39,153 nt of DNA from Mucilaginibacter sp. UBA5151 (GTDB lineage Bacteria > Bacteroidota > Bacteroidia > Sphingobacteriales > Sphingobacteriaceae). The DNA lies in contig DHXR01000026.1 of assembly GCA_002413785.1 (NCBI GenBank), forward strand, positions 1 through 39,153, written 5' to 3'. Below, in pieces: positions 21,911 to 30,725 of the stretch. The position numbers and the translations under genes were made by a program. The notes below the pieces were generated by a model. That model was not told the DNA's origin and made no database searches. It saw only the letters and a program-made list of their open reading frames with translations. Positions within the stretch are counted from its first letter, which is position 1. The number at the start of each line of letters is the position of its first letter.

Positions 21911-24205
21911 ATGTATAGCCTTCAAAAAAATAAAACAATTACCATAATTGGCCTGCTCGGTATTGTTACAGGCATAGTGGTAATCATTGGCTGGCTGTTC
22001 AACTTACCGGGGTTTGAAACCATCTACCCGCATTATGTTTCCATGAGGTTTAACACCGCCCTGTGTTTTATTTTGCTGGGAGCCACCTTAATTATAACGC
22101 AGGTTGAAAGTAATAAATACAATAAATTAATTTTTCTTGTTTTATCAATAACCCTAAGCATTTTTGGCGCGTTGTCCTTATCGCAGGATATTTTCCATTT
22201 TAATTCGGGGATCGACCAATTGTTTGTTACCGACAGGTTAGCAATCGTTGAAAAATATCCCTTCCCCGGGCGCATGGCAACCAATGTGTCATTTTGTTTT
22301 GCACTTTGTGGTTTGGCCCTTCTCGGCTTTAGTATTAAAAGCCGCTTAGTCAACATTTTATCCCAATATTTTCTGCACCTCGTAACTGCAATTTCTTCAG
22401 TCGCAATAATTGGTTACTTATACGGGCTATCTTTATTTTATAAACTTACCTTCGAAAGCTCAATGGCTGTTCATACAGCCGTCCTGTTTTTTTTCATGTC
22501 AATCATAGCAACGCTGCTACATCCCTCGCTTGGCATTACTAATTTATTTACCGGTCAGCTTGTGGGCAATAAAATGGCAAGACGACTTTTTGTGCTGATA
22601 GTTTTAATGGTTCTGATTTTCGGGACTTTAGAGGTGCAATCCGAACGACACAAAATACTTTCAACAGAGACAGGTGTTTCGCTCCTTGCCGTTTGTTTCT
22701 TATTTGTGAGTTTATTGCTTATATGGTACACAGCCAACTATCTGAACAGGATAGACCTAAAACGATACGAAGCTGAAGAAGAAATAAAGGTAATGAATGA
22801 GGAGCTTGAAGAAAGAGTGGAAGAACGATCATCGGAATTACTTAATTTATTGGATAAATACCGGGAAAGCGAATCGACCTTAAGGGCGGCATTTGAATTT
22901 TCAGCAATAGGCATGGCTTTAGTTTCATTGGAGGGTAAATGGCTGAAAGTAAATAAACGTTTGTGTGAGATGCTCGGGTATTCGGAACAGGAGCTTCTTT
23001 CTATGTCTTTTATGGACATCACCTATCCCGATGATCTGGAAAATAGCATTAAAGCAAAAGAAGAATCCATAGCAAGTGAAAGAGAATCAGCACGTGTAGA
23101 AAAACGATACTTATGTAAAAACGGTAAAATTGTTTGGGCAAGCGTCAATATGGCAACTGTAAAAGATAATAACGGCAGGCCGCAATACTTAGTAAACCAG
23201 GTTGAAGATATTACAGAACGCAAAAAAATTAATGCAAGGTTCAGGGCAATTGTTGAAAGCGATTTTGTCGCCATAAAATTAAATGACATTGACGGCAATA
23301 TTATTTACCGCAGCCCTTCAATGCAGGCTATAAATGGCTGGACCGATGAAGAAATGAACCGGAACTATTTTGAACTGACCCATCCGGAAGATTTAGAAAG
23401 GTTGAAAAAAGTACATGAGGTAGTTTTATTGAACCCGGGCAAGTCAATAAACATTACTTACAGGATACTTCATAAAAACGGAAATTATATCTGGATCGAG
23501 TCCATGCTCTGCAATAAGCTATCTGACCCGGACCTTGGGGCAATCATTACAGTTACCCGTGATGTTACCGAAAGACTTAAGGCGGAAAAATCACTGCAAA
23601 AATCAGAAGCCAATCTGAAAACCATTATGGATACAACCGATACCGCTTATGCCCTGCTTGACAAAAAGCTAAGGGTATTTGCCTATAATCCAATGGCTGC
23701 AAAATTTATAAAAAGTCAATATAATCACATCCTTAGTAAGGGGGACCAACTCATTGAATACTTTCCAAAGGAGCGGCTCCCCCAATTTATTAAAAGTGCT
23801 GACGAGGTGTTAAAAGGAAGTAATGTCAGTTATGAAATTAACTACCCACAACCTGATGGTACCGAATTTTGGTTTTATACAAAGCTGTTCCCAATAACAA
23901 ACGAGAAACAAGAAATATTTGGTTTAATGATGTCCCTTTCGGATATCACTGAAAGAAAAAAAGCGGAAGAGAGTTTAAAAGCTGCTTATGATTTAATCCA
24001 GGACCATATTGGAAGCATAAAGGATATGGCCTGGAAACAGTCGCACCTTATTCGTAGTCCCGTCGCAAATTTGAAGGCCCTGGCCGCCCTGTTAAATGAA
24101 GACCCTGCAGACAGTAAGATCCTGCAATTTATCAACCTTGAACTGGGCCGGTTAGATTCCGTGATCATTGACATGGCTGAAGACGCGTCAAATCATGACC
24201 TTTAA
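21911..24205 (+). CDS. Membrane PAS-domain sensor ending after its H-box domain
   Basis: A 764-residue protein. About eight membrane helices (residues 8-275) are followed by a coiled coil rich in Glu (about 285-315) and three PAS domains (about 320-440, 445-565 and 575-690), each closing on a DIT/DVTER-type motif. A histidine-kinase dimerisation segment KQSHLIRSPVANLKAL (about 705-725) holds the candidate phospho-His. The protein stops about 45 residues later, with no N, G1 or G2 boxes of the kinase ATPase domain. It may be a natural phosphoacceptor-only sensor, known in Bacteroidota from experience, or may have been shortened when the IS66 sequence arrived just downstream. Confidence 0.82.
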   Translation: MYSLQKNKTITIIGLLGIVTGIVVIIGWLFNLPGFETIYPHYVSMRFNTALCFILLGATLIITQVESNKYNKLIFLVLSITLSIFGALSLSQDIFHFNSGIDQLFVTDRLAIVEKYPFPGRMATNVSFCFALCGLALLGFSIKSRLVNILSQYFLHLVTAISSVAIIGYLYGLSLFYKLTFESSMAVHTAVLFFFMSIIATLLHPSLGITNLFTGQLVGNKMARRLFVLIVLMVLIFGTLEVQSERHKILSTETGVSLLAVCFLFVSLLLIWYTANYLNRIDLKRYEAEEEIKVMNEELEERVEERSSELLNLLDKYRESESTLRAAFEFSAIGMALVSLEGKWLKVNKRLCEMLGYSEQELLSMSFMDITYPDDLENSIKAKEESIASERESARVEKRYLCKNGKIVWASVNMATVKDNNGRPQYLVNQVEDITERKKINARFRAIVESDFVAIKLNDIDGNIIYRSPSMQAINGWTDEEMNRNYFELTHPEDLERLKKVHEVVLLNPGKSINITYRILHKNGNYIWIESMLCNKLSDPDLGAIITVTRDVTERLKAEKSLQKSEANLKTIMDTTDTAYALLDKKLRVFAYNPMAAKFIKSQYNHILSKGDQLIEYFPKERLPQFIKSADEVLKGSNVSYEINYPQPDGTEFWFYTKLFPITNEKQEIFGLMMSLSDITERKKAEESLKAAYDLIQDHIGSIKDMAWKQSHLIRSPVANLKALAALLNEDPADSKILQFINLELGRLDSVIIDMAEDASNHDL

Positions 24206-24245
24206 AAAAAATGGGATTATCCAATGCCGGGTGAAGAAACATTCA

Positions 24246-24836
24246 GATAAAATAATCTCCATTAAAGAATATTTTGCAGGCGGCATTCCCTTAACTGTAT
24301 ATGTAAGTGATTGTTGGGCTGCCCAGTTAAAAGTGGCAGCTTTAGCGCATCAATTATGCATAGCGCACTTGTTACGTGAATTACGCAACTTTGAAGATGC
24401 ATTGGCTTGCCAGTGGAGTTCAGCGATGAAACAATTACTGCAGGATGCCATTGTACTAAAAAAACAAATGCAGCCCCGGGATTATCCCGCGCCGGCAGAC
24501 GCAGTAATCAAAATAGAACAAAGACTATCCGAACTGCTACAAACGGATCAGCGGACCTCCCATAAAAAAGTACAGGCTTTCGTCAAACGGCTGAAAAAAA
24601 ACAGGGACAGCGTATTCACTTTCCTGCACCATCCTAAGGTGCCCCCGGATAACAATGGGTCAGAAAGGGCCGTCAGAAACGTGAAAGTTAAAACAAAAAT
24701 ATCCGGTTTGTTTAGAACAATAGAGGAAGCAACTCGCTTCGCTATTATCAGGTCAGTGATCGATACCACAATCAAAAACACTAATAACGTTTTTGAAGCG
24801 CTTACTCTTTTGAATAATTCCCTGCCTGAGCTGTAA
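24246..24836 (+). mobile_element. IS66-family transposase remnant (C-terminal half)
   Basis: The frame open from 24168 to 24836 shows IS66 transposase similarity from about 24246: VYVSDCWAAQLKV, HQLCIAHLLRELRNFEDAL, PPDNNGSERAVRNVKVKTKI, FAIIRSVIDTTIKNTNNVFE. These are the catalytic-core and C-terminal signatures (DDE type, with D of SDCW and the E of SERAVRN). The N-terminal half with its zinc finger and the accessory orfs are missing, and no clear terminal inverted repeats are seen. It begins in a frame overlapping the last residues of the PAS sensor. Confidence 0.85.
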
Positions 24837-25106
24837 CATATTGCTTAACATATAATATTTTTCGGCACAGGCGTACGGGTGTAATATTCTCCACTATGGG
24901 AGTAAAATTCACATTTTGAGGTGATAAATCCACGCATTATTAGTTAAAAATATTGTTTGTGCCAACATTTGATTAGAAAATTATTTATTTTATATATAAA
25001 AATAAATATTGTGACATGACACTATTACTCTTGGAATATTTATTGAACTCTATAGCCTCGCGAATAACATAAAACTGACAATTAATCACCTCAAAACTTA
25101 AAACAC

Positions 25107-26375
25107 ATGAAAAATTACAAATGGCTGTTATCAGCTACATTAACAGCCGTACTTTTTACGGTTGTATTTTTAGGTTGTAAAAAAACAGCAAGCCTTCCTC
25201 CTGTCGTTAACGGCGGAGCAGCAGGCATTAACGTTTTTGGCGCAAAGGCACTCGATAATATTAACCAACCCCAACTCCCTGCTCCTGTTGTTACTACAGT
25301 TGTCACTGGTTCTTCAGTTACCGTGTCCTGGGTGGCTGTACCTAATGCTGTTGGATACCATGTAGTAGTTGAAGGTGGCGGTGGCAGTATTGCAGATACG
25401 ACTGCGACGTCTGTCACATTTGCTAATTTATCAAGTGGGGCTTATTCTGTGAAGGTTCTCGCTCGGGCTACGACTGGCAAGAACAGCCAAAATAATAACA
25501 GTGATTTTAGTACTAAAGTTCCATTCACTATTGTATCAACCGTAGTGAAAACAAAGTTGGCTGCACCGGTAGTGCACGCAGCTATTATTTCCTATAATTC
25601 AGGAAAAGGTAATGCGACTGTAACATGGGATAACGTAGCAAATGCCACTGGATATACGATGACATTGAACGGCAATCCAGTAACGCCGGCAACGTCTCCT
25701 ATGTCATTAACTAGTCTTGCTCCAGGTAATTATACCGTTGCCGTAACAGCGGTAGCAGGTATTACTACTAATTATCTCAATAGCGATGCTGGTACGGCTG
25801 TCTTTACTGTAAATGTAACAAAACCAATTGCTACACCTGCGATTAGTGGAACTGTAAGTTACAGTGCTCCGTCTGCTGGTTCTGTATCTGTGTCACCTTT
25901 ATTTATATGGCCACCTAATAATAAATTAACAACAGTCACATTCGTTGGATCTGGTATAATATCATCAGGAACAGGAACTATCAATGCAACATATACAACT
26001 GTTAACAATGCTACAAGTTATGTAATGACACCGTCGGTGCTATCTAATCTCGCCCCCGGTGCATACACCGTTTCTGTAACAGCGATAGCCGGTGGTACCT
26101 ATACCGATGATAATTGGGTAGATAGTTTGCCTGGGACTATGACATTTAATGTTTTACCCGGATCATTATCTTTTAACTTGGTAGATGAGTATGGAGTATA
26201 TACGCATAGTTATACTTTAAGTTCCAATTTTACGCTCTCATTGCAGCTTATGGCCTCAAGATTGGGAACTGACATGGATGGTAGGGATTATACTTTTACA
26301 GTTACAGCAACCAATGGGGGCAACCAAAGTGTTAGTACCTCAACTGTGTCAAACGTCCCTCACGATCAACGTTAA
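25107..26375 (+). CDS. Predicted lipoprotein with fibronectin-III/Ig-like repeats
   Basis: A 422-residue surface protein with a lipoprotein signal peptide (lipobox FLGC, modified C24). The mature part has repeated beta-sandwich modules: about residues 55-148, 150-236 and 240-350, each with a start like APVV or ATPAI, a V/T-W-x-x-V-x-N-A-x-x-Y strand and an end like LAPGNYTVAVTAVAG. A fourth, less regular module closes the protein (YTFTVTATNGG). Such modules mediate binding or act as spacers; no catalytic domain is attached. The three inner modules are similar enough to suggest duplication. An AT-rich gap of 270 bases precedes it with nothing else recognised. Confidence 0.7.
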   Translation: MKNYKWLLSATLTAVLFTVVFLGCKKTASLPPVVNGGAAGINVFGAKALDNINQPQLPAPVVTTVVTGSSVTVSWVAVPNAVGYHVVVEGGGGSIADTTATSVTFANLSSGAYSVKVLARATTGKNSQNNNSDFSTKVPFTIVSTVVKTKLAAPVVHAAIISYNSGKGNATVTWDNVANATGYTMTLNGNPVTPATSPMSLTSLAPGNYTVAVTAVAGITTNYLNSDAGTAVFTVNVTKPIATPAISGTVSYSAPSAGSVSVSPLFIWPPNNKLTTVTFVGSGIISSGTGTINATYTTVNNATSYVMTPSVLSNLAPGAYTVSVTAIAGGTYTDDNWVDSLPGTMTFNVLPGSLSFNLVDEYGVYTHSYTLSSNFTLSLQLMASRLGTDMDGRDYTFTVTATNGGNQSVSTSTVSNVPHDQR

Positions 26376-26429
26376 TAGGGATTTAGGGTAAAAGGCTGTA
26401 CTATATATATGGCCGTTGCACAACATCAG

Positions 26430-26738
26430 TTAAATGGCTGAATAATTTAATTTGCAAAGCAAATGGTTATTCAGCCATTTGCTTTTATCACTTATTTTGA
26501 AACAGCTCATTACGGTCTCTATCATTATGATACCCTCCAATAAGCTATTTTTAAATCCGTTACAACCTGTAATAGTGGGTTTTCTTAGTCTTTTTTTTAT
26601 TTCTATGGATGCTGCTCCTTTAATCAGTTTTTTCAGATTATAAGCCACTGCTGCCATTATCATACATTTGCCAGCCAGGTTGATTCCTTTGGTTTTGACC
26701 TGGCTCATTGCCGTAAAGTTAGCTGTCTGTGGGGACAC
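26430..26738 (-). mobile_element. IS1182-like transposase remnant (C-terminal end)
   Basis: About 100 residues in one frame: NFTAMSQVKTKGINLAGKCM and IMAAVAYNLKKLIKG match the C-terminal end of IS1182/IS5-group transposases of Bacteroidota, followed by a non-conserved tail. The N-terminal two thirds with the DDE residues are absent. The truncation point coincides with a pair of palindromes at 26725-26769. Confidence 0.7.
26432..26480. terminator. 14-bp perfect hairpin at the end of the IS1182-like remnant
   Basis: AAATGGCTGAATAA (26432-26445) and TTATTCAGCCATTT (26467-26480) pair perfectly over a 21-base loop. The stop codon of the transposase remnant lies in the left arm. The segment GGCCGTTGCACAACATC just outside (about 26411-26427) may be the former end of the insertion element. 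It could act as a terminator for the lipoprotein gene ending at 26375. Confidence 0.5.
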
Positions 26739-26769
26739 AGACTGCGGGGTTGGAAGTTTTCAAAACTTC
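26725..26769. repeat. Two adjacent palindromes at the truncation point of the IS remnant
   Basis: GTCTGTG-GGGA-CACAGAC (26725-26742) is a seven-pair hairpin. GAAGTTTT-C-AAAACTTC (26753-26769) is a perfect 17-base palindrome, followed by a further GGAAGTTT. The pair has the look of an interspersed intergenic repeat and marks where the transposase similarity ends. Confidence 0.55.
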
Positions 26770-26779
26770 GGAAGTTTGA

Positions 26780-27058
26780 TCAGGTATGTACCCTGTTCCT
26801 TAGCCGCCTCATTTCTTCCTGCATTTGTTCAACACGCTCCAATAAATGGGTAATAGCCTCAATGCCTGCAATATTTATTTCCAAGTCATTATGTAAACGG
26901 ATCATTCTTTCCAGCTTTTGCAGTTCGCTTTCGGGTATATAAGTGGTATGGTTAACCACCTTTAACTCCACCAGCCCGGCTTCGTTCAGCGAGCTTATAA
27001 AGGTGTATTCTACCTCGTGGTAGGTACATATATCTGATGTTGATACTAAATTTTCCAT
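26780..27058 (-). CDS. cbpM: Chaperone modulator CbpM
   Basis: A 92-residue MerR-like helical protein that inhibits the J-domain protein CbpA in relatives. It begins with a short beta-type segment, then EYTFISSLNEAGLVELK and YIPESELQKLERMIRLHNDL, typical of CbpM family members, and ends in a coiled coil (LLERVEQMQEEMRRLRNRV). It directly follows the DnaJ-like gene on the same strand, as in the cbpA-cbpM operons of other bacteria. A 7-nt periodic tract lies just before its start. Confidence 0.88.
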   Translation of the reverse strand: MENLVSTSDICTYHEVEYTFISSLNEAGLVELKVVNHTTYIPESELQKLERMIRLHNDLEINIAGIEAITHLLERVEQMQEEMRRLRNRVHT

Positions 27059-27069
27059 CGTTTTGGGTT

Positions 27070-27097
27070 CATTGGTCGTTAGTCATTAGTCAATGGC
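27070..27097. repeat. CATTAGT periodic tract before cbpM
   Basis: CATTGGT, CGTTAGT, CATTAGT and CAATGGC follow one another in exact steps of seven between the cbpA stop and the cbpM start. It lies 11 bases upstream of the cbpM ATG on the transcribed strand and is followed by a CTTTCGCC repeat near the cbpA stop (about 27106-27132). Confidence 0.55.
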
Positions 27098-27118
27098 AGC
27101 TTTTCTTCCTTTCGCCTT

Positions 27119-28045
27119 TTACCTTTCGCCTTTAACCTCCGCTGCGAGTTCTTCAAATAATTTTTTCTGTTTTTCAGTCAGGTTTACCGGGATCTGTATA
27201 TCATAAGTGATATAAAAGTCGCCAAACTCGCCTTCTTTTTTGTAAACAGGCATGCCCTTGCCTTTCAGTTTAACTTTGGTCCCGTTTTGGGTTTCGGGTT
27301 TTACTTTTATTTTCACCTTGCCGTTCAGCGTATCAACGGTTACCTCGCCCCCGAGTATCGCGGTATAAAGATCAAGTTTTACCGTGCCGAACAGGTCCTT
27401 GCCATCCCTTTTAAAACGGGGATCATCGGCCACAGAAAAGGCGATAAACAGATCGCCTGCCGGCCCGCCGTTTACTCCCTGACCACCATGACCGGCAATT
27501 TTTATAGTCTGGCCGTTTTCAACCCCTGCAGGAATAGTCAACCTGATGTTTTTGCCGTTTACCGTAAGCGTTTGTTTATGGGTTTCGGCAACATCCTTCA
27601 GGTTAAGGTGCAATTCAGCGTTATAATCCTGCCCCCGGTATTTTGGCTGCCCGCCGCGTGCTGATCCACCAGCCCCGCCCCTTTGTCCGAACATAGATTG
27701 AAAGAAATCGGAGAAATCCTCGCCGCCAAAGCCCTCAAAGCTCGAAGTATGCCCACCGGTAAATGGTTCGTGCTGCCTGTGCTGTTGCTGCTGCCTTGAA
27801 TACTTTTCATATTCTTCCCCGTGCTGCCAGTTTTCACCGTACTGATCGTATTTCTTCCGTTTTTCGGGATCGCTGAGCACTTCGTTAGCTTCATTCAACT
27901 GCTGGAATTTTTTATTGGCTTCTGCGTCATTTGGGTTCAGGTCCGGATGATATTTCCGGGCAAGTTTGCGGTAAGCATTTTTAATATCCTTTTCCGGTGC
28001 GTTTTTTGGAACGCCTAATATTTGGTAATAGTCAATAAATGCCAT
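27119..28045 (-). CDS. cbpA: DnaJ C-terminal-domain co-chaperone CbpA
   Basis: J-domain co-chaperone that stimulates DnaK. The 308-residue protein has an N-terminal J domain (residues 1-70, with the HPD motif in YHPDLNPND), a Gly/Gln-rich linker with FEGFGGEDFSDFFQSMFG, and two beta-type substrate-binding domains (about 130-300). It lacks the zinc-finger CxxCxGxG repeats of true DnaJ, so it is a type II protein like CbpA. The pairing with cbpM supports the name. A promoter upstream is not clear. Confidence 0.9.
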   Translation of the reverse strand: MAFIDYYQILGVPKNAPEKDIKNAYRKLARKYHPDLNPNDAEANKKFQQLNEANEVLSDPEKRKKYDQYGENWQHGEEYEKYSRQQQQHRQHEPFTGGHTSSFEGFGGEDFSDFFQSMFGQRGGAGGSARGGQPKYRGQDYNAELHLNLKDVAETHKQTLTVNGKNIRLTIPAGVENGQTIKIAGHGGQGVNGGPAGDLFIAFSVADDPRFKRDGKDLFGTVKLDLYTAILGGEVTVDTLNGKVKIKVKPETQNGTKVKLKGKGMPVYKKEGEFGDFYITYDIQIPVNLTEKQKKLFEELAAEVKGER

Positions 28046-28180
28046 AGTCTGATGGTTAGGAAACAGGTATTTACGTTAAAATTAAACAAACAAATTGGGT
28101 TTAAAATGATAACAATCATAGTTTTTTCCAATCATGTAAAATATTTATATTCACCAATATAATTAAAAAATTATCAGCAA

Positions 28181-28288
28181 ATGGAGACTTGGATATTTCA
28201 ACACTTCAGCGACATAGAAAGCAAAGAAATTGCGCCCGGCTTTTTCTCAAAATTAATTCGTACCGATAACAAATGTAAAATGACTTAA
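28181..28288 (+). pseudogene. N-terminal remnant of a cupin-like protein
   Basis: A short frame of 35 residues from ATG at 28181, with IESKEIAPGFFSKLIRTDN, resembles the first strand region of small cupin proteins (KEIxPGFxxKFVHTxNMT). The frame stops at TAA (28286-28288) where the metal-binding His-rich cupin motif should follow, and the expected sequence is not found downstream. I treat it as a truncated gene; similarity is judged by eye only. Confidence 0.4.
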
Positions 28289-28316
28289 ATCAATGCTTCA
28301 CCACATCCTTTTACCA

Positions 28317-28350
28317 AAACAGCCCTGCTAAATGTAGCAAGGCTGTTTGT
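28317..28350 (-). terminator. Hairpin directly after the His-rich peptide gene
   Basis: On the minus strand AACAGCCTTGCTA and TAGCAGGGCTGTT pair with one G-U pair and a three- to four-base loop, followed by TTTT. It begins five bases after the stop codon of the gene at 28355-28528 and reads in its direction. Confidence 0.7.
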
Positions 28351-28354
28351 TTTT

Positions 28355-28528
28355 CTAATGTTGATCGGATACATGCTGATCAGACATCTGACGGTGATGC
28401 CTGTGATGGCGATAATGACGATGTTGAGTGGATTGGTGACCACTTTGTCTTTGTGAATCCTGGGCGATAGCACTACCGAATGTGAATACGGTTAGCATCA
28501 CAATTAAAAACGCTTTTAAATACTTCAT
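28355..28528 (-). CDS. Small secreted histidine-rich peptide
   Basis: A 57-residue protein from ATG at 28528 to TAG at 28355. The signal peptide MKYLKAFLIVMLTVFTFGSA is cleaved near AIA-QD. The mature part of about 35 residues contains HRHYRHHRHHR and ends SDQHVSDQH, with ten His in all. Such a peptide could bind Zn, Ni or Cu in the periplasm; that is inference. It is followed at once by a terminator, which supports it as a real gene. The opposite frames in this region are not coding. Confidence 0.7.
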   Translation of the reverse strand: MKYLKAFLIVMLTVFTFGSAIAQDSQRQSGHQSTQHRHYRHHRHHRQMSDQHVSDQH

Positions 28529-28624
28529 AATTTTTGTTTTATAATGATTTTGATTTTCGAAAATGAAAATCGTCTTTATTACTAAACTTTGAATTTATAA
28601 AATTGTTTGTATAGTTAAAAAGCA

Positions 28625-28656
28625 TTGCGCTGAGTTTTAAAAAAAGTTTAGGTTTG
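28625..28656 (+). promoter_or_regulatory. Likely promoter of the GNAT gene
   Basis: TTG at 28625-28627 and the perfect -7 box TAGGTTTG at 28649-28656 are separated by 21 bases. The start codon at 28677 lies 20 bases behind the box, giving a leader of about 14 nt. Confidence 0.5.
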
Positions 28657-28676
28657 TGTTTTACTGAAAACTATTT

Positions 28677-29186
28677 ATGCTGATTACAAAAGCCAGCCAA
28701 ACAGACGTTCCCGAACTTAATATTTTAGTAAACAGCGCTTACCGTGGTGAAACTTCCAAAAAAGGATGGACCACTGAAGCTAACCTGCTGGATGGGATAA
28801 GAATTGATGAAGAAACGCTGGCAAGCTATTTTACTGATTCAAACATTATCATCCTTAAAAATACCGACGAAACAGGGCAAATAACCGGCTGCGTTTACCT
28901 TGAGGTACGTAAGCCTAAATTATATGTGGGCATGTTCAGCGTCTCTCCATTGTTGCAGGGCAAAGGGCTGGGCCGGGATTTATTGCTTGAAGCCGAAATT
29001 TATGCAAAACAATTAAACTGCAGCACGCTAACCATGACGGTGATCAGCACCCGACAGGAGCTGATCAGCTGGTACGAACGGCGCGGCTTCAATGCTACCG
29101 GCGAAATTCAACCTTTTCACGACGGCAAAAAGTTTGGTATTCCCAAACAGCACATCGAACTGATTGTGATGGAAAAGAGGGTTTGA
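28677..29186 (+). CDS. GNAT family N-acetyltransferase
   Basis: A 169-residue acetyl-CoA-dependent acetyltransferase. The acetyl-CoA-binding motif A is visible as VSPLLQGKGLGRDLLLEAE (about residues 90-108), preceded by strand YVGMFSV and followed by TMTVISTRQELISWYERRGF, typical of the C-terminal half. The N-terminal GETSKKGWTTEANLL is seen in a Bacteroidota GNAT subgroup of unknown substrate. It has its own promoter and is flanked by minus-strand genes. Confidence 0.88.
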   Translation: MLITKASQTDVPELNILVNSAYRGETSKKGWTTEANLLDGIRIDEETLASYFTDSNIIILKNTDETGQITGCVYLEVRKPKLYVGMFSVSPLLQGKGLGRDLLLEAEIYAKQLNCSTLTMTVISTRQELISWYERRGFNATGEIQPFHDGKKFGIPKQHIELIVMEKRV

Positions 29187-29209
29187 AATTTATAAATTTT
29201 CTTTCAAAA

Positions 29210-29431
29210 TCACAGATCAGTCACCCTGGTATGTACCCGTTTCACGTAATTCCGTATATCAAGCACAATGCCTGCGAAAATGTAAAATATGAGCGGAAAG
29301 CCTACCGCCAGGAAGGAGGAGTATATAAAAAACAACCTGATTTTGGCTATCGAAATATTAAATTTTTCGCCCAGGTAGGTACATACCCCAAATGAGTATC
29401 TTTCAAAAAAAGTAATTATCCTTTGCAACAT
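29210..29431 (-). CDS. PspC-domain small membrane protein
   Basis: A 73-residue protein with the PspC pattern FGVCTYLGEKFNISIAKIRL followed by one long membrane segment (FFIYSSFLAVGFPLIFYIFA) and a basic end. PspC proteins sense or respond to envelope stress. Its ATG overlaps the end of the DUF2851 gene (TGATATG, one base between stop and start), so the two are probably co-transcribed. Confidence 0.8.
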   Translation of the reverse strand: MLQRIITFFERYSFGVCTYLGEKFNISIAKIRLFFIYSSFLAVGFPLIFYIFAGIVLDIRNYVKRVHTRVTDL

Positions 29432-29432
29432 A

Positions 29433-30719
29433 TCACGCCAATTTTAATATCTTATTACCAACGCCGCAATGCAGGCATTTCTTATAATTACAATAACAAT
29501 TTTTCAACTCCAGCAAAGCCTGAGATTCAAAAGCCGTTTTTATTTTCACCCCTAAGTTAGCAAAATCTTCAACAATTTTATTGTTTTCGCCGGGTAAATA
29601 TTCCAACAACTGCAAACTCCTGTTAATATAATGCTGCTGCTGGTTATGCTTACCATAACTGAATAAAAACAATGCCAAAGTATTCAGCAACAATACGTCA
29701 ATGGAGGCTGCCCCCAGGTTTTTTGATGACGGCGCAGATACAGCATCAAAACGATAGTGGTTTTCCCAGTAATGATTAACCTTTATGTCTGTAAACAGGT
29801 CCCTTAATCCTTTTACGTCCCTTATTTCTAACAATTTTGAAAACAAATGGTTTGAATTTACTACAAGCGCCGCAAATTGCGCCAGCCTGATGGTTGGAAA
29901 ATTTTGAGGCCGCAAACGCATAAACTTCCACAAATGATTCTCAATTGGTGTCAGCTGATATTTTTTTTGCAGGAATTCGTATTCCTTTTTCAGCTTCCGC
30001 GGATATTCATCAACCACATCATCTTTCAAAAATCCGGCCTGTCCAAAAATCAGGGCTTCAATTTGCATGGAATTATTTTTGTGTTTCGCCAGGATGGCCT
30101 GCGGTAAGGATTTTGCCAGCAGTTCAAACGGTAGCGCATTGGTCTTAAAGCCAAAATTTGCAGCTAAAAACTGGTAAAAGGTTTCCTCCCAATCGCCGCG
30201 ATTTTTGTTTAGAGCTGATATTACGGCAGCCGTGCGTTTCTCCAACCGCTCAACCAACACCCTTGTCAGCCAGTTATGCAGGGTAAGGCTATCAACTGAG
30301 CCAATACTTGCCTCGCAGGGAATAATGGTTTGGTTGCCGAAAATAAGGTTATGGTAACGGTTATATAAGTCGTCGGGGATGCGGTTTTGGAGTTCAAGTG
30401 TTGGTACATGCCTGCCGTTTGATAATATTAAAGGTTCATCATCCCGGTAAACCACATGTAATATCACATTGTTGTATGCATTATCGGTAGTATGTCCATG
30501 TTTCAGCCAATCCGACGAGGACAGATGCACTTCAACATTACCAGCCCAAACGGTATCACCTATCCTGATCCTTGCGTTACTAAAATCCGGCCCTGAGTCT
30601 GAATTGTGTTGCCCGGCCGATAAAATCTCCAGTTCTTCAGCATCTTTGGTTTGCAGGTCAGCACGGTCAAACAGCCGGAACTTCCAGACATAATGTAAAA
30701 AATCTTCGGGGAAAAGCAT
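29433..30719 (-). CDS. DUF2851 family protein
   Basis: A 428-residue protein conserved in Bacteroidota, function not known. The N-terminus HYVWKFRLFDRADL, SAGQHNSDSGPDFSNARIRI and WAGNVEVHLSSSDWLKHGH are the family signature. An NYKKCLHCGVG near the C-terminus with CxYxxCxxC could bind a metal. The frame is intact and of usual length. It is followed by pspC and preceded by an inverted pair of 7-nt periodic tracts. Confidence 0.85.
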   Translation of the reverse strand: MLFPEDFLHYVWKFRLFDRADLQTKDAEELEILSAGQHNSDSGPDFSNARIRIGDTVWAGNVEVHLSSSDWLKHGHTTDNAYNNVILHVVYRDDEPLILSNGRHVPTLELQNRIPDDLYNRYHNLIFGNQTIIPCEASIGSVDSLTLHNWLTRVLVERLEKRTAAVISALNKNRGDWEETFYQFLAANFGFKTNALPFELLAKSLPQAILAKHKNNSMQIEALIFGQAGFLKDDVVDEYPRKLKKEYEFLQKKYQLTPIENHLWKFMRLRPQNFPTIRLAQFAALVVNSNHLFSKLLEIRDVKGLRDLFTDIKVNHYWENHYRFDAVSAPSSKNLGAASIDVLLLNTLALFLFSYGKHNQQQHYINRSLQLLEYLPGENNKIVEDFANLGVKIKTAFESQALLELKNCYCNYKKCLHCGVGNKILKLA

Positions 30720-30725
30720 GTTCAG

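Noticed and set aside
24168..24245. Start of an intact IS66 gene overlapping the PAS sensor
   Set aside because: Transposase similarity begins only around 24246; the earlier codons are read in a shifted frame of the sensor gene.
27287..27664. 125-codon plus-strand open frame
   Set aside because: Antisense shadow of the conserved CbpA coding region.
28285..28473. 62-codon minus-strand open frame over the His-rich peptide
   Set aside because: Another frame of the same strand encodes a signal peptide and His-rich mature part with a matching terminator, which is far better supported.
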